64,000 nt of DNA from Methanomassiliicoccaceae archaeon UBA72 (GCA_002509405.1 DAVO01000013.1:91511-155510), one strand, 5' to 3'; counted from the first letter of the stretch, positions 33,971-41,733 are shown. The notes: generated by a model not told the origin, from the letters alone. Numbers and translations: made by a program.

Positions 33971-34780
33971 ATGACCGGTCTGGAAAGTTTTCTGAAGGAG
34001 GACGTCGGGAGGGGGGATGCAACAGCAGACCTGTTGCCTGACGTTAGCGGAAGGGCATCGATAGTATGCGAGCAGGACGCTGTCGTCGCAGGGCTCGAAG
34101 AGGCGTGCGACATATTCTCGATGGTAGGGGCCGACGCCACCGCCTTGGTCAAGGACGGTTCCCGCGTGAAAGCCGGAACCAGGGTCATCTCGGTAAGCGG
34201 CCCTGTCAGAGGGCTTCTGACCGCCGAACGTACAGCTCTAAACTTCATGATGATGATGAGCGGCATTGCGACCGCCACTTCCGAGGCTGTGGAGATCCTC
34301 AGGGAAAAAGACCCGGACATATTGGTCTGCGGCACCAGGAAGACGACCCCGGGATTCAGGAAATACGAGAAGAAGGCCGTCAGGCTCGGAGGCGGTGCGG
34401 AGCACAGGTCCGGGCTCGACGACATGATACTGATAAAGGACAACCACGTCAAGGCCTGCGGATCGGTCCGCGGCGCGATGGAGAGGGCTTCGAAGGCGCC
34501 TTTCAACCTGAAGGTGGAGATCGAGGTCTCCAGCATCGAGGATGCCGAGACAGCGGCGGAGATGGGGGCCGATATAATAATGGCCGACAACATGAAGCCG
34601 GCGGACGTCAAGAGGCTCCGCTCCGCGGTCCGCAAGAAGAACCCCAGAGCGCTCGTCGAGGCATCTGGTAACATAACCTTGTCGAACGTTGCGAAATACG
34701 CCGGATGCGCCGACATGGTCTCCATGGGGTCCCTGACCCACTCTTCCCCATCGGTGCAGTTCTCCATGGACCTGGATTAA
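33971..34780 (+). CDS. nadC: Nicotinate-nucleotide diphosphorylase (carboxylating)
   Basis: A 269-residue enzyme that makes nicotinate mononucleotide from quinolinate and PRPP. It shows EDVGRGDATADLL, TAERTALNFMMMMSGIAT, the catalytic GTRKTTPGFRKYEKKAV, and IKDNHVKACG, then EASGNITLSNV near the C-terminus. The ATG at 33971 follows the upstream stop by three bases; a GTG at 33965 is in frame. It is probably co-transcribed with the nuclease gene. Its end overlaps the convergent hdrB-like gene by four bases. Confidence 0.95.
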   Translation: MTGLESFLKEDVGRGDATADLLPDVSGRASIVCEQDAVVAGLEEACDIFSMVGADATALVKDGSRVKAGTRVISVSGPVRGLLTAERTALNFMMMMSGIATATSEAVEILREKDPDILVCGTRKTTPGFRKYEKKAVRLGGGAEHRSGLDDMILIKDNHVKACGSVRGAMERASKAPFNLKVEIEVSSIEDAETAAEMGADIIMADNMKPADVKRLRSAVRKKNPRALVEASGNITLSNVAKYAGCADMVSMGSLTHSSPSVQFSMDLD

Positions 34781-35550
34781 AGCTTCGTACGGTGGTATCT
34801 GGAGGTGTCGGCCTCCCATCCCATGGAGCGGGCCACCACCTCGGAGATATGCATCACCGGATATTTCGCAGATATGTCCAGCCTGCGGAAGCAGAACACG
34901 CACGATACCACGGCGTAATCCGCTCCCGCGTCACTGAACTCGCCGACGGTGTCCTGGAGTATCCCGGCTGCGATGCCGTCCTCCACCCCCTGCAGCCCTC
35001 CGCCGCAGCACATCGGCTTCTTGATCACAACATTTCTGCAACCTGCGGCATCGAGGACCTCCGACATCATCACGGCCGCGTCCCCTCCTCTGCTTTTGTA
35101 GGCGAACTCCCCGTGGCAGCCCGGGAACACCGCACCCGTTCCGGCAACGGGAGCCTTAGAAAGCTCCCTTATGCCATCGATGTTATCGTAAAGGAGCTCC
35201 AGAAGGCCGCGTATGTTTGCGATCCCGAACTCCATCCCGACCTTCGAGAGCCTTCCCGCCGCGTCATCGGCACCTTCCCCGGTCCTCAGCATCCTCTCCG
35301 ACGACGACAGGGACAGGTTGCACCCTTCGCATAGCGTGACCAGATATTCCCCCTTGTTAATGGAGTGCACCATGCTCCCTACAGACTTCCACATGTCCGG
35401 GTCCACTGACCTGAGGCCTGTGGGCTCGAAACAGCACATACCGCACTCGGAAGGCGAAAGATCTATGTTCAGACGTTCTGCGATGTACCTTACGGCCGCT
35501 TCGACGAACGGCAGCCTTGAACTTACTGTGCATCCGGGGAAGAGCTTCAT
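34777..35550 (-). CDS. hdrB: Heterodisulfide reductase subunit B-like protein
   Basis: A 257-residue protein with two CCG (cysteine-rich) domains. The first has C7, C36, C39-C40, C74 and C77; the second has C145, C181-C182, C217 and C220. In HdrB these ligate the noncubane [4Fe-4S] clusters that split the CoM-S-S-CoB disulfide. Genes of this form also occur as HdrB paralogues in other redox complexes, so the true partner is uncertain. Start overlaps hdrC as ATGA. No hdrA is adjacent. Confidence 0.85.
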   Translation of the reverse strand: MKLFPGCTVSSRLPFVEAAVRYIAERLNIDLSPSECGMCCFEPTGLRSVDPDMWKSVGSMVHSINKGEYLVTLCEGCNLSLSSSERMLRTGEGADDAAGRLSKVGMEFGIANIRGLLELLYDNIDGIRELSKAPVAGTGAVFPGCHGEFAYKSRGGDAAVMMSEVLDAAGCRNVVIKKPMCCGGGLQGVEDGIAAGILQDTVGEFSDAGADYAVVSCVFCFRRLDISAKYPVMHISEVVARSMGWEADTSRYHRTKL

Positions 35551-35975
35551 TGCATCGCCTTCCTCGACATCTTATCCAATTTGCCGGGTATGCTCTGGTC
35601 CCTGCATAATTCCATAAGACCCAGTGCTCTGCGCTCTTCGTCGACGGCGCCTGCGATGCTCATCGTGTCCCCTGTCTTCCTGAAGTTACCGTAGACCCTG
35701 CCGAACCTTTCTGGTATGTTCCCCGACTCGGCCTCGTTGTTACGGAGGACCATGACCAATCCGGCCACTTCGATCCCTTTGGGGCATACCATGCTGCACC
35801 TGTGGCACATCAGACATGTCCATGGATTCCCTTCGTATCTTCCCTCCCGGACGCCGAGAACGACCTCGTTGGGCACTATCCCTCCATGCTTCGCCGATGG
35901 GCAGTTGCGCGTGCACTTCTTGCACTGGATGCATTTCGCCAGTTCGAACTTTTCAGCCAGGGCCCCACGTTCCAT
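35547..35975 (-). CDS. hdrC: Heterodisulfide reductase subunit C-like ferredoxin protein
   Basis: A 142-residue protein with two [4Fe-4S] motifs, C15-C18-C21-C25 and C54-C57-C60-C64, followed by a helical C-terminal part typical of HdrC. It would pass electrons to the HdrB-like partner encoded next. The ATG at 35975 lies about 25 bases after TTATCTAACC on the minus strand, so a leaderless transcript is likely. The pair stands alone between nadC and a small zinc-finger gene, which suggests a paralogue and not the main hdrABC operon. Confidence 0.85.
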   Translation of the reverse strand: MERGALAEKFELAKCIQCKKCTRNCPSAKHGGIVPNEVVLGVREGRYEGNPWTCLMCHRCSMVCPKGIEVAGLVMVLRNNEAESGNIPERFGRVYGNFRKTGDTMSIAGAVDEERRALGLMELCRDQSIPGKLDKMSRKAMQ

Positions 35976-36040
35976 GGTATCGTATCGATGTCGGGTTAGA
36001 TAACGCTTGTTTTTTACCTGAGTTTCGCAATGACCCCCTC

Positions 36041-36244
36041 ATGACGATAAACTTCAGCGATTATCCCTGCGAGTTCTGTGGAAAAACCTCGACCAATTTC
36101 GTTTACGCTGCGTTCGTCTGCGACGACCCCGAATGCATAGAGAAGGCGCGCGTAGAGCGCGGAGGCCCCGGCGGTCACATGAAGAGGAAGGCCGAAGGTA
36201 AACCCATAATCCCGCTGGACTCTGAAGACAGCAGGAAAAATTGA
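36041..36244 (+). CDS. Small putative zinc-finger protein, 67 residues
   Basis: A short open frame starting with ATG at 36041. The product has CEFC at 10-13 and CDDPEC near 27-32, four cysteines that could hold one zinc ion, and a basic C-terminal half. I do not recognise the family. It reads away from hdrC and towards purH. Its codon use is like that of neighbours. The longer upstream extension of the frame overlaps hdrC and is not credible. Confidence 0.55.
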   Translation: MTINFSDYPCEFCGKTSTNFVYAAFVCDDPECIEKARVERGGPGGHMKRKAEGKPIIPLDSEDSRKN

Positions 36245-36283
36245 ATCGAATTAAATGGTTTTACGACATCTGGCACATTCGGT

Positions 36284-37834
36284 TCAGTGTCTGAACACAC
36301 GGCATCCCGTGAAGACCATTGCGATGTTGTGCTCGTTGGCGGCATCGATGACCTCCTGGTCCCTGATGCTCCCTCCCGGCTGTATTATGGCGGTGATCCC
36401 GGCCTCCGCCGCCGTGTCCACGCCGTCCCTGAACGGGAAGAAGGCGTCTGATGCCATGACGCATCCCTGAGTTGGCTCGTTGGCCTTCATGGAAGCTATC
36501 TTGGCCGAGTCCACACGGCTCATCTGGCCTGCTCCTATCCCTACGGCGCGCTCTCCCCTCACATAGACGACCGCGTTGGAAGTTACGTGCTTTGCAAGCT
36601 TCCATGCGAACAGCAGAGAATGGACCTCCTCCTCCGTGGGTGCCCTGTTGGTAACCACTGTGAGCTTCTCCGGATCGATCACCAGCTCTTCGTCGGTCTG
36701 GACGAGCATCCCGCCCTGAACCTTCTTCATCTTGTATTCGCGGTGCCTCTGGTCCGGGCCTATGGGCAGTCCGGTCCTGAGTATGCGGAGGTTCTTTTTG
36801 GTCATAAGGAGCTCGAGGGCCTCGGGCGCATAGTCCGGGCATATTATCGCCTCGACGAAGTGCTTTTTGACCTCCTCGGCAGTGGCCATGTCGCAGTCCC
36901 TGTTCAGGGCTATTACGCAACCGTATGCCGACATGGGGTCCACGTCGTAGGCGGTTATGAATGCCTCCGCGATAGTGTCCGCGGAAGCAAGTCCGCAGGG
37001 ATTGGTGTGCTTCATCACAACGGCGGTCGGCTTCTCGAAGTCCATGGCTATGTCCAGAGACTTATCGAGGTCCAATATGTTGTTGTAAGAGAGCTGCTTG
37101 CCATGGAGCTGCTCCGCCTTCGGCACAGTTGTCCCTTCCGTGAACGGGTCCTTGTAGAATGCGGCCTTCTGGTTGGGGTTCTCTCCGTACCTGAGGTCCT
37201 CCACCTTCTCCATGGGAACGGGGAAGGCCGCCGGAAACCCTTCGCAGAACCTGCCGTACATCCTGCTGGCTATCATCGCATCGTAATTCGCAGTGATTAT
37301 GAAGGCCTCGGCCATCAGCCTGCCCAGGGTCCCCTGCGACACCTTGCCGCTTTCTTTTATCTCATTTAGGACTTCAGCATACTGGCTCTTGTGGGTGACA
37401 ACCGCTACCGACTCGTAATTCTTGGCCGCGGCCCTGATCATGCTCGGGCCTCCGATGTCTATGTTCTCTACTATCTCCTCGAAGGATGCTCCCTTCCTGA
37501 GCACCGTCTCCCTGAACGGATAGAGGTTGATGACGACCATGTCTATCGGCAGTATGCCCATCTCCGCGATGGCCTTCATGTGCGCCGGATCGTTCCTGCG
37601 TGCCAGTATCCCCGCGTGCAACTTCGGGTGAAGGGTCTTGACACGCCCGTCCAGCATTTCCGGGAAGCCGGTAAGATCGGAAACTTCGACCGCGTGCACA
37701 CCGTTTTCCCTGAGCAGCCTGTACGTCCCGCCGGTGGATATTATCTCGACACCGGCCGACGCCAGCTCCTTTGCAAAATCGACTATCCCGTCCTTGTCTG
37801 AAACGCTGATGATGGCTCTTTTGATCTCTGCCAG
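36284..37834 (-). CDS. purH: Bifunctional AICAR formyltransferase/IMP cyclohydrolase, apparent CTG start
   Basis: A protein of about 516 residues that performs the last two steps of IMP synthesis, using formyl-THF. The N-terminal cyclohydrolase domain begins IKRAIISVSDKDGIVDFAKEL, with STGGTYRLLRENGVHAVEVSD. The formyltransferase domain has the catalytic Lys-His in VVMKHTNPCGLAS. No ATG, GTG or TTG exists between the upstream in-frame TAA and residue 44 or so, a GTG inside the first domain. CTG at 37834 lies exactly seven bases after GAGGGGG and restores the full domain. Formate-type PurP is also encoded (48298-49371). Confidence 0.88.
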   Translation of the reverse strand: MAEIKRAIISVSDKDGIVDFAKELASAGVEIISTGGTYRLLRENGVHAVEVSDLTGFPEMLDGRVKTLHPKLHAGILARRNDPAHMKAIAEMGILPIDMVVINLYPFRETVLRKGASFEEIVENIDIGGPSMIRAAAKNYESVAVVTHKSQYAEVLNEIKESGKVSQGTLGRLMAEAFIITANYDAMIASRMYGRFCEGFPAAFPVPMEKVEDLRYGENPNQKAAFYKDPFTEGTTVPKAEQLHGKQLSYNNILDLDKSLDIAMDFEKPTAVVMKHTNPCGLASADTIAEAFITAYDVDPMSAYGCVIALNRDCDMATAEEVKKHFVEAIICPDYAPEALELLMTKKNLRILRTGLPIGPDQRHREYKMKKVQGGMLVQTDEELVIDPEKLTVVTNRAPTEEEVHSLLFAWKLAKHVTSNAVVYVRGERAVGIGAGQMSRVDSAKIASMKANEPTQGCVMASDAFFPFRDGVDTAAEAGITAIIQPGGSIRDQEVIDAANEHNIAMVFTGCRVFRH

Positions 37835-37876
37835 TATTATTCCCCCTCGTTAGAGGTGCAAACATTTACCGTGTGC

Positions 37877-37911
37877 ATTCCCCGAAGGGGTTCGCTCTAC
37901 AAAAATATATC
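37877..37911 (-). promoter_or_regulatory. purH promoter and 5' leader hairpin
   Basis: The minus strand has a TATA-like stretch GATATATTTTTG at about 37900-37911. About 20-25 bases downstream lies CCCCTTCGGGG (37880-37890), which folds into a four-pair hairpin with a UUC loop near the expected 5' end of the message. The leader to the CTG codon would be about 45 bases. Confidence 0.4.
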
Positions 37912-37913
37912 AT

Positions 37914-37943
37914 CGGGCGGGACCCGGTGTCACGGCCCGCCCG
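37914..37943 (-). terminator. GC-rich inverted repeat after the glutamate synthase gene
   Basis: CGGGCGGG (37914-37921) is exactly complementary to CCCGCCCG (37936-37943), with a 14-base loop. On the minus strand it lies 20-50 bases after the glutamate synthase stop and is followed by TATATTTTTG. That T-rich run is also the purH TATA-like box, so terminator and next promoter share sequence. Archaeal termination depends mainly on the T-tract. Confidence 0.5.
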
Positions 37944-37963
37944 GAAAGGGTTTAAGGGTTTTT

Positions 37964-39568
37964 TCAAAGGAGCCTTCTCATCACGCGATCTGCCCTGTCC
38001 TCCAGGGTCTCGACCCCCGTTACCCTGCTAGCTATCTTCGTGAGGGCTACTATGTCCTCGTTCTCTATCGATTCCAGGGTGAACCTGCGGGTTCCCGCCA
38101 TCAGCTGCTTCAGACCCTCTCCGAGCCTGTCGTGCATGTATGTGTATAGGGCCACTCCTCCCCATGGGATGTCGGTGCCCAGCTCCTTGTCGGGATACAT
38201 CTTGGCCACGTTCTTCGCGGATATCATGTATGTCTCGGGCTTGTCCCCGTACTGCTTCGAGAAGCCGGCCGGGAGCTTGCCTTCGGCCGCCAGTTCCGCG
38301 AAGTGCTTACCCTTCATGGCGGCAGTGATCGGCGCCCTTGCCATGGCTATGGACTTGCATATCGGCCCGTCGCCCATGTCCGAAAGGGCGAACGCCTTGT
38401 ACATCTGGGACTCGTTGACGAATCCTCCCGCGAATGAGATGTCCGGCACATACTTTCCCCTCTTCCTGAGATACCAGGCGCACTGCATGACCTGCGAATA
38501 GAGCCAGATGGTCGGTGTGCTCAGCTCGTTCATGTGCATTACCGGAGACATGCCCGTTCCTCCTCCTGCCCCGTCGAAGGTCACGAGGTCCAGCTTCGCC
38601 TCGGAAGCGACCTTCATCGTGAATGCGACGGCTTCGGGCTTGTATGCGCCCGTCTTGAGGAACACGTTCTTGGCTCCCATCGACCTGAGGTTGTCTATGT
38701 CCTCGAGGAAAGACCTGCGTTCGGGGAATCCTACGCGGCTGTGCCTCTCGAAGCTCTTGAACACTCCGGCCTTGAACGCCTCCTGTACCGAGGGGTCCTC
38801 GGGATCGGGCATGACGATGTATCCGCGTGACTTCAGCTCGAGTGCCCTCTCGAGGGTGGTCAGCCTGACCTCCCCGCCGATGGCCTTTGCTCCCTGGCCC
38901 CACTTCCTCTCGATGACCTCGATGTCCAGCTTGGAGAGCCCGTACTCGTCGACTCCTCCGCGCTGATCCTCGACGTTCGTCTGAAGGACGATGCGTCCGT
39001 TCTCCCCGTCCCAGAAGTCCCTGTAGGACTTGACCCGGAAAGCCAGGTCCTTGGAGGACTGGACCTTGCCGTTGGAGTATACGGCGTCCCCGTCCATTCC
39101 GCAGACGTTCTCTCCGATGACCTCGCATACGCCCGACATCGCCGCACCGGACGCCAGCTCGCGCCAGTTTGACTTTGCCACTGCGGTGGACCCGAGGCCT
39201 GCGATGTGGAAGGGCAGGGCCATCTTGATTGGGTTCTTTCCCCTGGACCCTATGACGGTGTTGATCTTCGCGTTCTCGAAGAAAGCCAGGTCGGAGCTGG
39301 GCTCGATCCCCTTGGCACCCAGCAGCTCGGCCATTATCTGGAAGTGCGACCAGTCTAGGAAGTAGTCCTTGTTCGACGCGGCCGTGCTCTTTCCGAAGTG
39401 CTCGGGGCTGGGGTAAAGGACCTCTCTGCCTCTGAAAGCGCCCTTGGCGACCTCGCATACGACATTACAGTCCTCCGTACAGACCGGGCACATGCCGCTG
39501 ACCGGGCATACGTCCTTGACGCGGGTCGTCGTTTCAGTCGTCGACTTCGAGTTTTCGATTGTATACAT
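37964..39568 (-). CDS. FMN-binding glutamate synthase family protein (archaeal type)
   Basis: A 534-residue protein equal to the central FMN and synthase domain of glutamate synthase. The N-terminus has a cysteine group (CPVSGMCPVCTEDCNVVC) that probably binds an iron-sulfur cluster. The barrel has VTFDGAGGGTGMSPVMHMNE and a late GDGPICKSIAMARAPITAAMKG segment. It should transfer ammonia onto 2-oxoglutarate; the amidotransferase domain is not part of this gene or its neighbours. The ATG at 39568 follows AAGGAG by seven bases. A leader of about 30 bases and an upstream palindrome suggest regulation. Confidence 0.88.
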   Translation of the reverse strand: MYTIENSKSTTETTTRVKDVCPVSGMCPVCTEDCNVVCEVAKGAFRGREVLYPSPEHFGKSTAASNKDYFLDWSHFQIMAELLGAKGIEPSSDLAFFENAKINTVIGSRGKNPIKMALPFHIAGLGSTAVAKSNWRELASGAAMSGVCEVIGENVCGMDGDAVYSNGKVQSSKDLAFRVKSYRDFWDGENGRIVLQTNVEDQRGGVDEYGLSKLDIEVIERKWGQGAKAIGGEVRLTTLERALELKSRGYIVMPDPEDPSVQEAFKAGVFKSFERHSRVGFPERRSFLEDIDNLRSMGAKNVFLKTGAYKPEAVAFTMKVASEAKLDLVTFDGAGGGTGMSPVMHMNELSTPTIWLYSQVMQCAWYLRKRGKYVPDISFAGGFVNESQMYKAFALSDMGDGPICKSIAMARAPITAAMKGKHFAELAAEGKLPAGFSKQYGDKPETYMISAKNVAKMYPDKELGTDIPWGGVALYTYMHDRLGEGLKQLMAGTRRFTLESIENEDIVALTKIASRVTGVETLEDRADRVMRRLL

Positions 39569-39622
39569 TTTTGATCTCCTTGGCAGCATGGGGGCTGTCT
39601 ATTCTCGAGTATGCACTTTTCG

Positions 39623-39630
39623 GATATAAA
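39623..39630 (-). promoter_or_regulatory. TATA-like box of the glutamate synthase gene
   Basis: TTTATATC on the minus strand. Transcription should begin near 39600, leaving a leader of about 30 bases that includes AAGGAG. Confidence 0.5.
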
Positions 39631-39663
39631 TCTAACCGTTATGTGTCGATTATTTTTGATAAT

Positions 39664-39681
39664 ATTAGACAAATGTCTAAT
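39664..39681. promoter_or_regulatory. Palindromic probable operator upstream of glutamate synthase
   Basis: ATTAGACA-AA-TGTCTAAT is a perfect 8+8 inverted repeat. It lies 34 bases upstream of the TATA-like box of the glutamate synthase gene and about 110 bases before the METTL5-like gene. A second, imperfect copy, CTAGACATATTCTAG, follows at 39695-39709. Two related sites in one divergent promoter region fit a dimeric regulator, perhaps one for nitrogen metabolism; the protein is not identified. Confidence 0.5.
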
Positions 39682-39791
39682 GATAATTGTAATACCTAGA
39701 CATATTCTAGCCGCATACCGTAACGTTGCCGCAAATAACCTAGATGCGCTTCGAGCGAAGGATATTAACGCAGAACGCATCACAAAGGCCG

Positions 39792-40385
39792 ATGAAGAAA
39801 AAGGACCTGGAGATCGCATTGGAAAAGCTTGCTCCGGTGCCGGAGCCAGATGCTTCCCTCGAGCAGTACCCCACACCTGCGGCGATCGTGGCGGACGTTG
39901 TCTTCGGGGCCTACGGAAGGGGAGACGTGGAGGGCATGAAGGTAGTGGACCTGGGGTGCGGGAACGGGATCTTCGCCATAGCGGCCGCCTTGATGGGCGC
40001 CGGCGCCTCCATTGGCTTCGATATATCCGAGAAGGCGGTCCGCATCTCCAAAGAGAACGCCCTGTCTTCGGGTGTCGCCGCATCGTTCTCCGTCTCGGAC
40101 GTGAAGGATGTGAGGGAAGGGGCGGACACCGTATTCATGAACCCTCCGTTCGGATGTCAGAACCGTGGCGCCGACCGCCCGTTCCTGGACAAGGCCATGG
40201 AGATCTCGGAGTGCATCTATTCGGTTCACAAAGCGGAAACATCTGATTTCGTAACGGACTACTGCAGGAAGAGGGGCAGGGACGCGTCCGTTTGTAAAGT
40301 ATATAAGTACGATATTCCTCACACGTTCGAGTTCCACAGAGAGACGAAGCGCAGCATTGAGATAGCTGTTGTTAACATAAGGTGA
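39792..40385 (+). CDS. METTL5-like RNA N6-adenine methyltransferase
   Basis: A 197-residue class I methyltransferase. It has LEQYPTPAAIVADVVF, the SAM site VVDLGCGNGIFAIAAALMGA near residue 50, IGFDIS, and the catalytic NPPFGCQNRGADRPFL near residue 117. The NPPF motif and the DRPFL tail match METTL5, which modifies an adenine in small-subunit rRNA in eukaryotes. The ATG at 39792 is used; an upstream ATG adds a basic leader. It starts a four-gene RNA-related operon. Confidence 0.88.
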   Translation: MKKKDLEIALEKLAPVPEPDASLEQYPTPAAIVADVVFGAYGRGDVEGMKVVDLGCGNGIFAIAAALMGAGASIGFDISEKAVRISKENALSSGVAASFSVSDVKDVREGADTVFMNPPFGCQNRGADRPFLDKAMEISECIYSVHKAETSDFVTDYCRKRGRDASVCKVYKYDIPHTFEFHRETKRSIEIAVVNIR

Positions 40386-40391
40386 TTTGAC

Positions 40392-40952
40392 ATGAAGAAC
40401 AAGATCGAGGTTTTCCCAGGAGACGAGGTAGCGGTAGAAGAAGAGTATCTTGCGTCGGACGGGACCTTCGCAGATAACGGTAAGATCTATGCATCCCAGA
40501 TAGGATATCTGGTCCTGGACGACGAGGAGTGCGTGGCAAGGGTCGTAACGCCGAACCCCCCGAACATCCTGAAGTACGGAGACATCGTGTACGCGATCGT
40601 CGCAGACATAAGGAACACCATGGCGACGGCGGATGTGGTGGCCAAAGACGGCACCGAGAGACAGGTGGGCGGCGAGACTTACGCTACGCTCCACGTGTCC
40701 AAGATATCCCAGGGCTACACCGACGACGTGGGCAAGGAGCTTAGGAAAGGGGATTTCATCAGGGCGATGGTGCTGGACACCGAGCCGTCGTTGCAGCTTA
40801 CCACAAAAGAAGAGCACCTGGGGGTCATCCGCGCACTGTGCGGAACGTGCAAGACCGAAATGGTCCGCAAAGGAAAGGGGCTGTACTGCCCGGAATGCAA
40901 GTACTCCATGCCCAGGAAGCTTGCGGACGACTACGGGAACGTAAAACTATGA
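40392..40952 (+). CDS. csl4: Exosome RNA-binding subunit Csl4
   Basis: A 186-residue cap protein of the archaeal exosome. The N-terminal domain begins with VFPGDEVAVEEEYLASDGT, an S1-type domain follows with YGDIVYAIVADIRNTMATADVV, and a C-terminal zinc ribbon has CGTC and CPEC. It recruits substrates and DnaG to the Rrp41/42 ring. Starts six bases after the methyltransferase gene and overlaps the next small gene as ATGA. Confidence 0.94.
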   Translation: MKNKIEVFPGDEVAVEEEYLASDGTFADNGKIYASQIGYLVLDDEECVARVVTPNPPNILKYGDIVYAIVADIRNTMATADVVAKDGTERQVGGETYATLHVSKISQGYTDDVGKELRKGDFIRAMVLDTEPSLQLTTKEEHLGVIRALCGTCKTEMVRKGKGLYCPECKYSMPRKLADDYGNVKL

Positions 40953-41110
40953 AAGACATACAGGATATCGAGTCGCTCAAGGCCGAGGTCGTAGCCCTCA
41001 GGGCCGAGGTCAAGGACCTCAAGGAGATAATCGGCGGCCTCTACATGATGCTGGTCGACGAAGATGAGTACGAAGAAGGCCCCGTACAGGCGGGGAGGTA
41101 CATCACCTGA
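40949..41110 (+). CDS. Small coiled-coil protein, 53 residues
   Basis: A short gene coupled to csl4 by an ATGA overlap. The product is a single acidic amphipathic helix with leucines at heptad spacing (SLKAEVVALRAEVKDLKEII) and a short acidic tail. It is probably a dimerising partner protein. The family is unknown to me. The conserved-looking overlap at both ends (the next gene appears to start with CTGA) and typical codon use support a real gene. Confidence 0.65.
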   Translation: MKDIQDIESLKAEVVALRAEVKDLKEIIGGLYMMLVDEDEYEEGPVQAGRYIT

Positions 41111-41733
41111 AGCTCATCGTATTGATGTCCAGCGGTATAGATTCGCCCGTCGCCGCCTATATCATGGCGGAGGCCGGCGCGGAGATAGTGCTTCTGCACA
41201 TGGACAACACCCCCTACGAAGACGGGAGGTCTTTGGAGAACGTCATGGAGCTGGCCGAAAGGCTCAGGCAGGCCACCGGCCAGGATATGCCGCTGTATTC
41301 CGCCAGCCACGGTCCGAGCCAGACACGCATTGGCGAGACATGCGAAACAAGATATCAGTGTGTCATGTGCAAGCGCACCATGCAACGCACAGCCAAGGAA
41401 CTGGCGGTCAGGATGGGCTGTTCCGGTGTGGTCATGGGAGATTCCCTTGGACAGGTCGCTTCGCAGACCCTCCGCAACATACGCGCGGAGAACATCGGTC
41501 TGGAATTCCCCGTGCTCAGGCCGCTCATCGGTTACGATAAGCTGGAGATCGAGGAGATAGCCAAAAGCATAGGCACGTACGAAATATCCATACGTCCGGC
41601 GGTGGGTTGCACGATGGTCCCCAAGGGACCGGTGACGGAAGCGGAGATCCCCAAGATAAAGGCGTTCGATGTCTCCTCTGACATCTGTGCCATGGTCTCC
41701 GCTTCGGCCGACTCGGCAGTAAGAATTTCGTGA
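41107..41733 (+). CDS. ThiI-like PP-loop protein without THUMP domain, apparent CTG start
   Basis: A 208-residue protein equal to the C-terminal PP-loop ATPase domain of ThiI (tRNA 4-thiouridine synthesis). The ATP site is VLMSSGIDSPVAAYIM; CVMCKRTMQRTAKELAVRMG and GDSLGQVASQTLRNI are ThiI-type segments, and a cysteine lies in VGCTMVPKGPVT. The N-terminal ferredoxin-like and THUMP domains are absent. Upstream of the TTG at 41122 there is no standard start; CTG at 41107 lies eight bases after GGGGAGG, restores the first strand KLIVL, and overlaps the previous stop as CTGA. Confidence 0.8.
   Translation: MKLIVLMSSGIDSPVAAYIMAEAGAEIVLLHMDNTPYEDGRSLENVMELAERLRQATGQDMPLYSASHGPSQTRIGETCETRYQCVMCKRTMQRTAKELAVRMGCSGVVMGDSLGQVASQTLRNIRAENIGLEFPVLRPLIGYDKLEIEEIAKSIGTYEISIRPAVGCTMVPKGPVTEAEIPKIKAFDVSSDICAMVSASADSAVRIS

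Noticed and set aside
36284..37699. purH starting at the internal GTG at 37699
   Set aside because: It would delete about 45 residues of the cyclohydrolase domain, which are encoded in frame and conserved.
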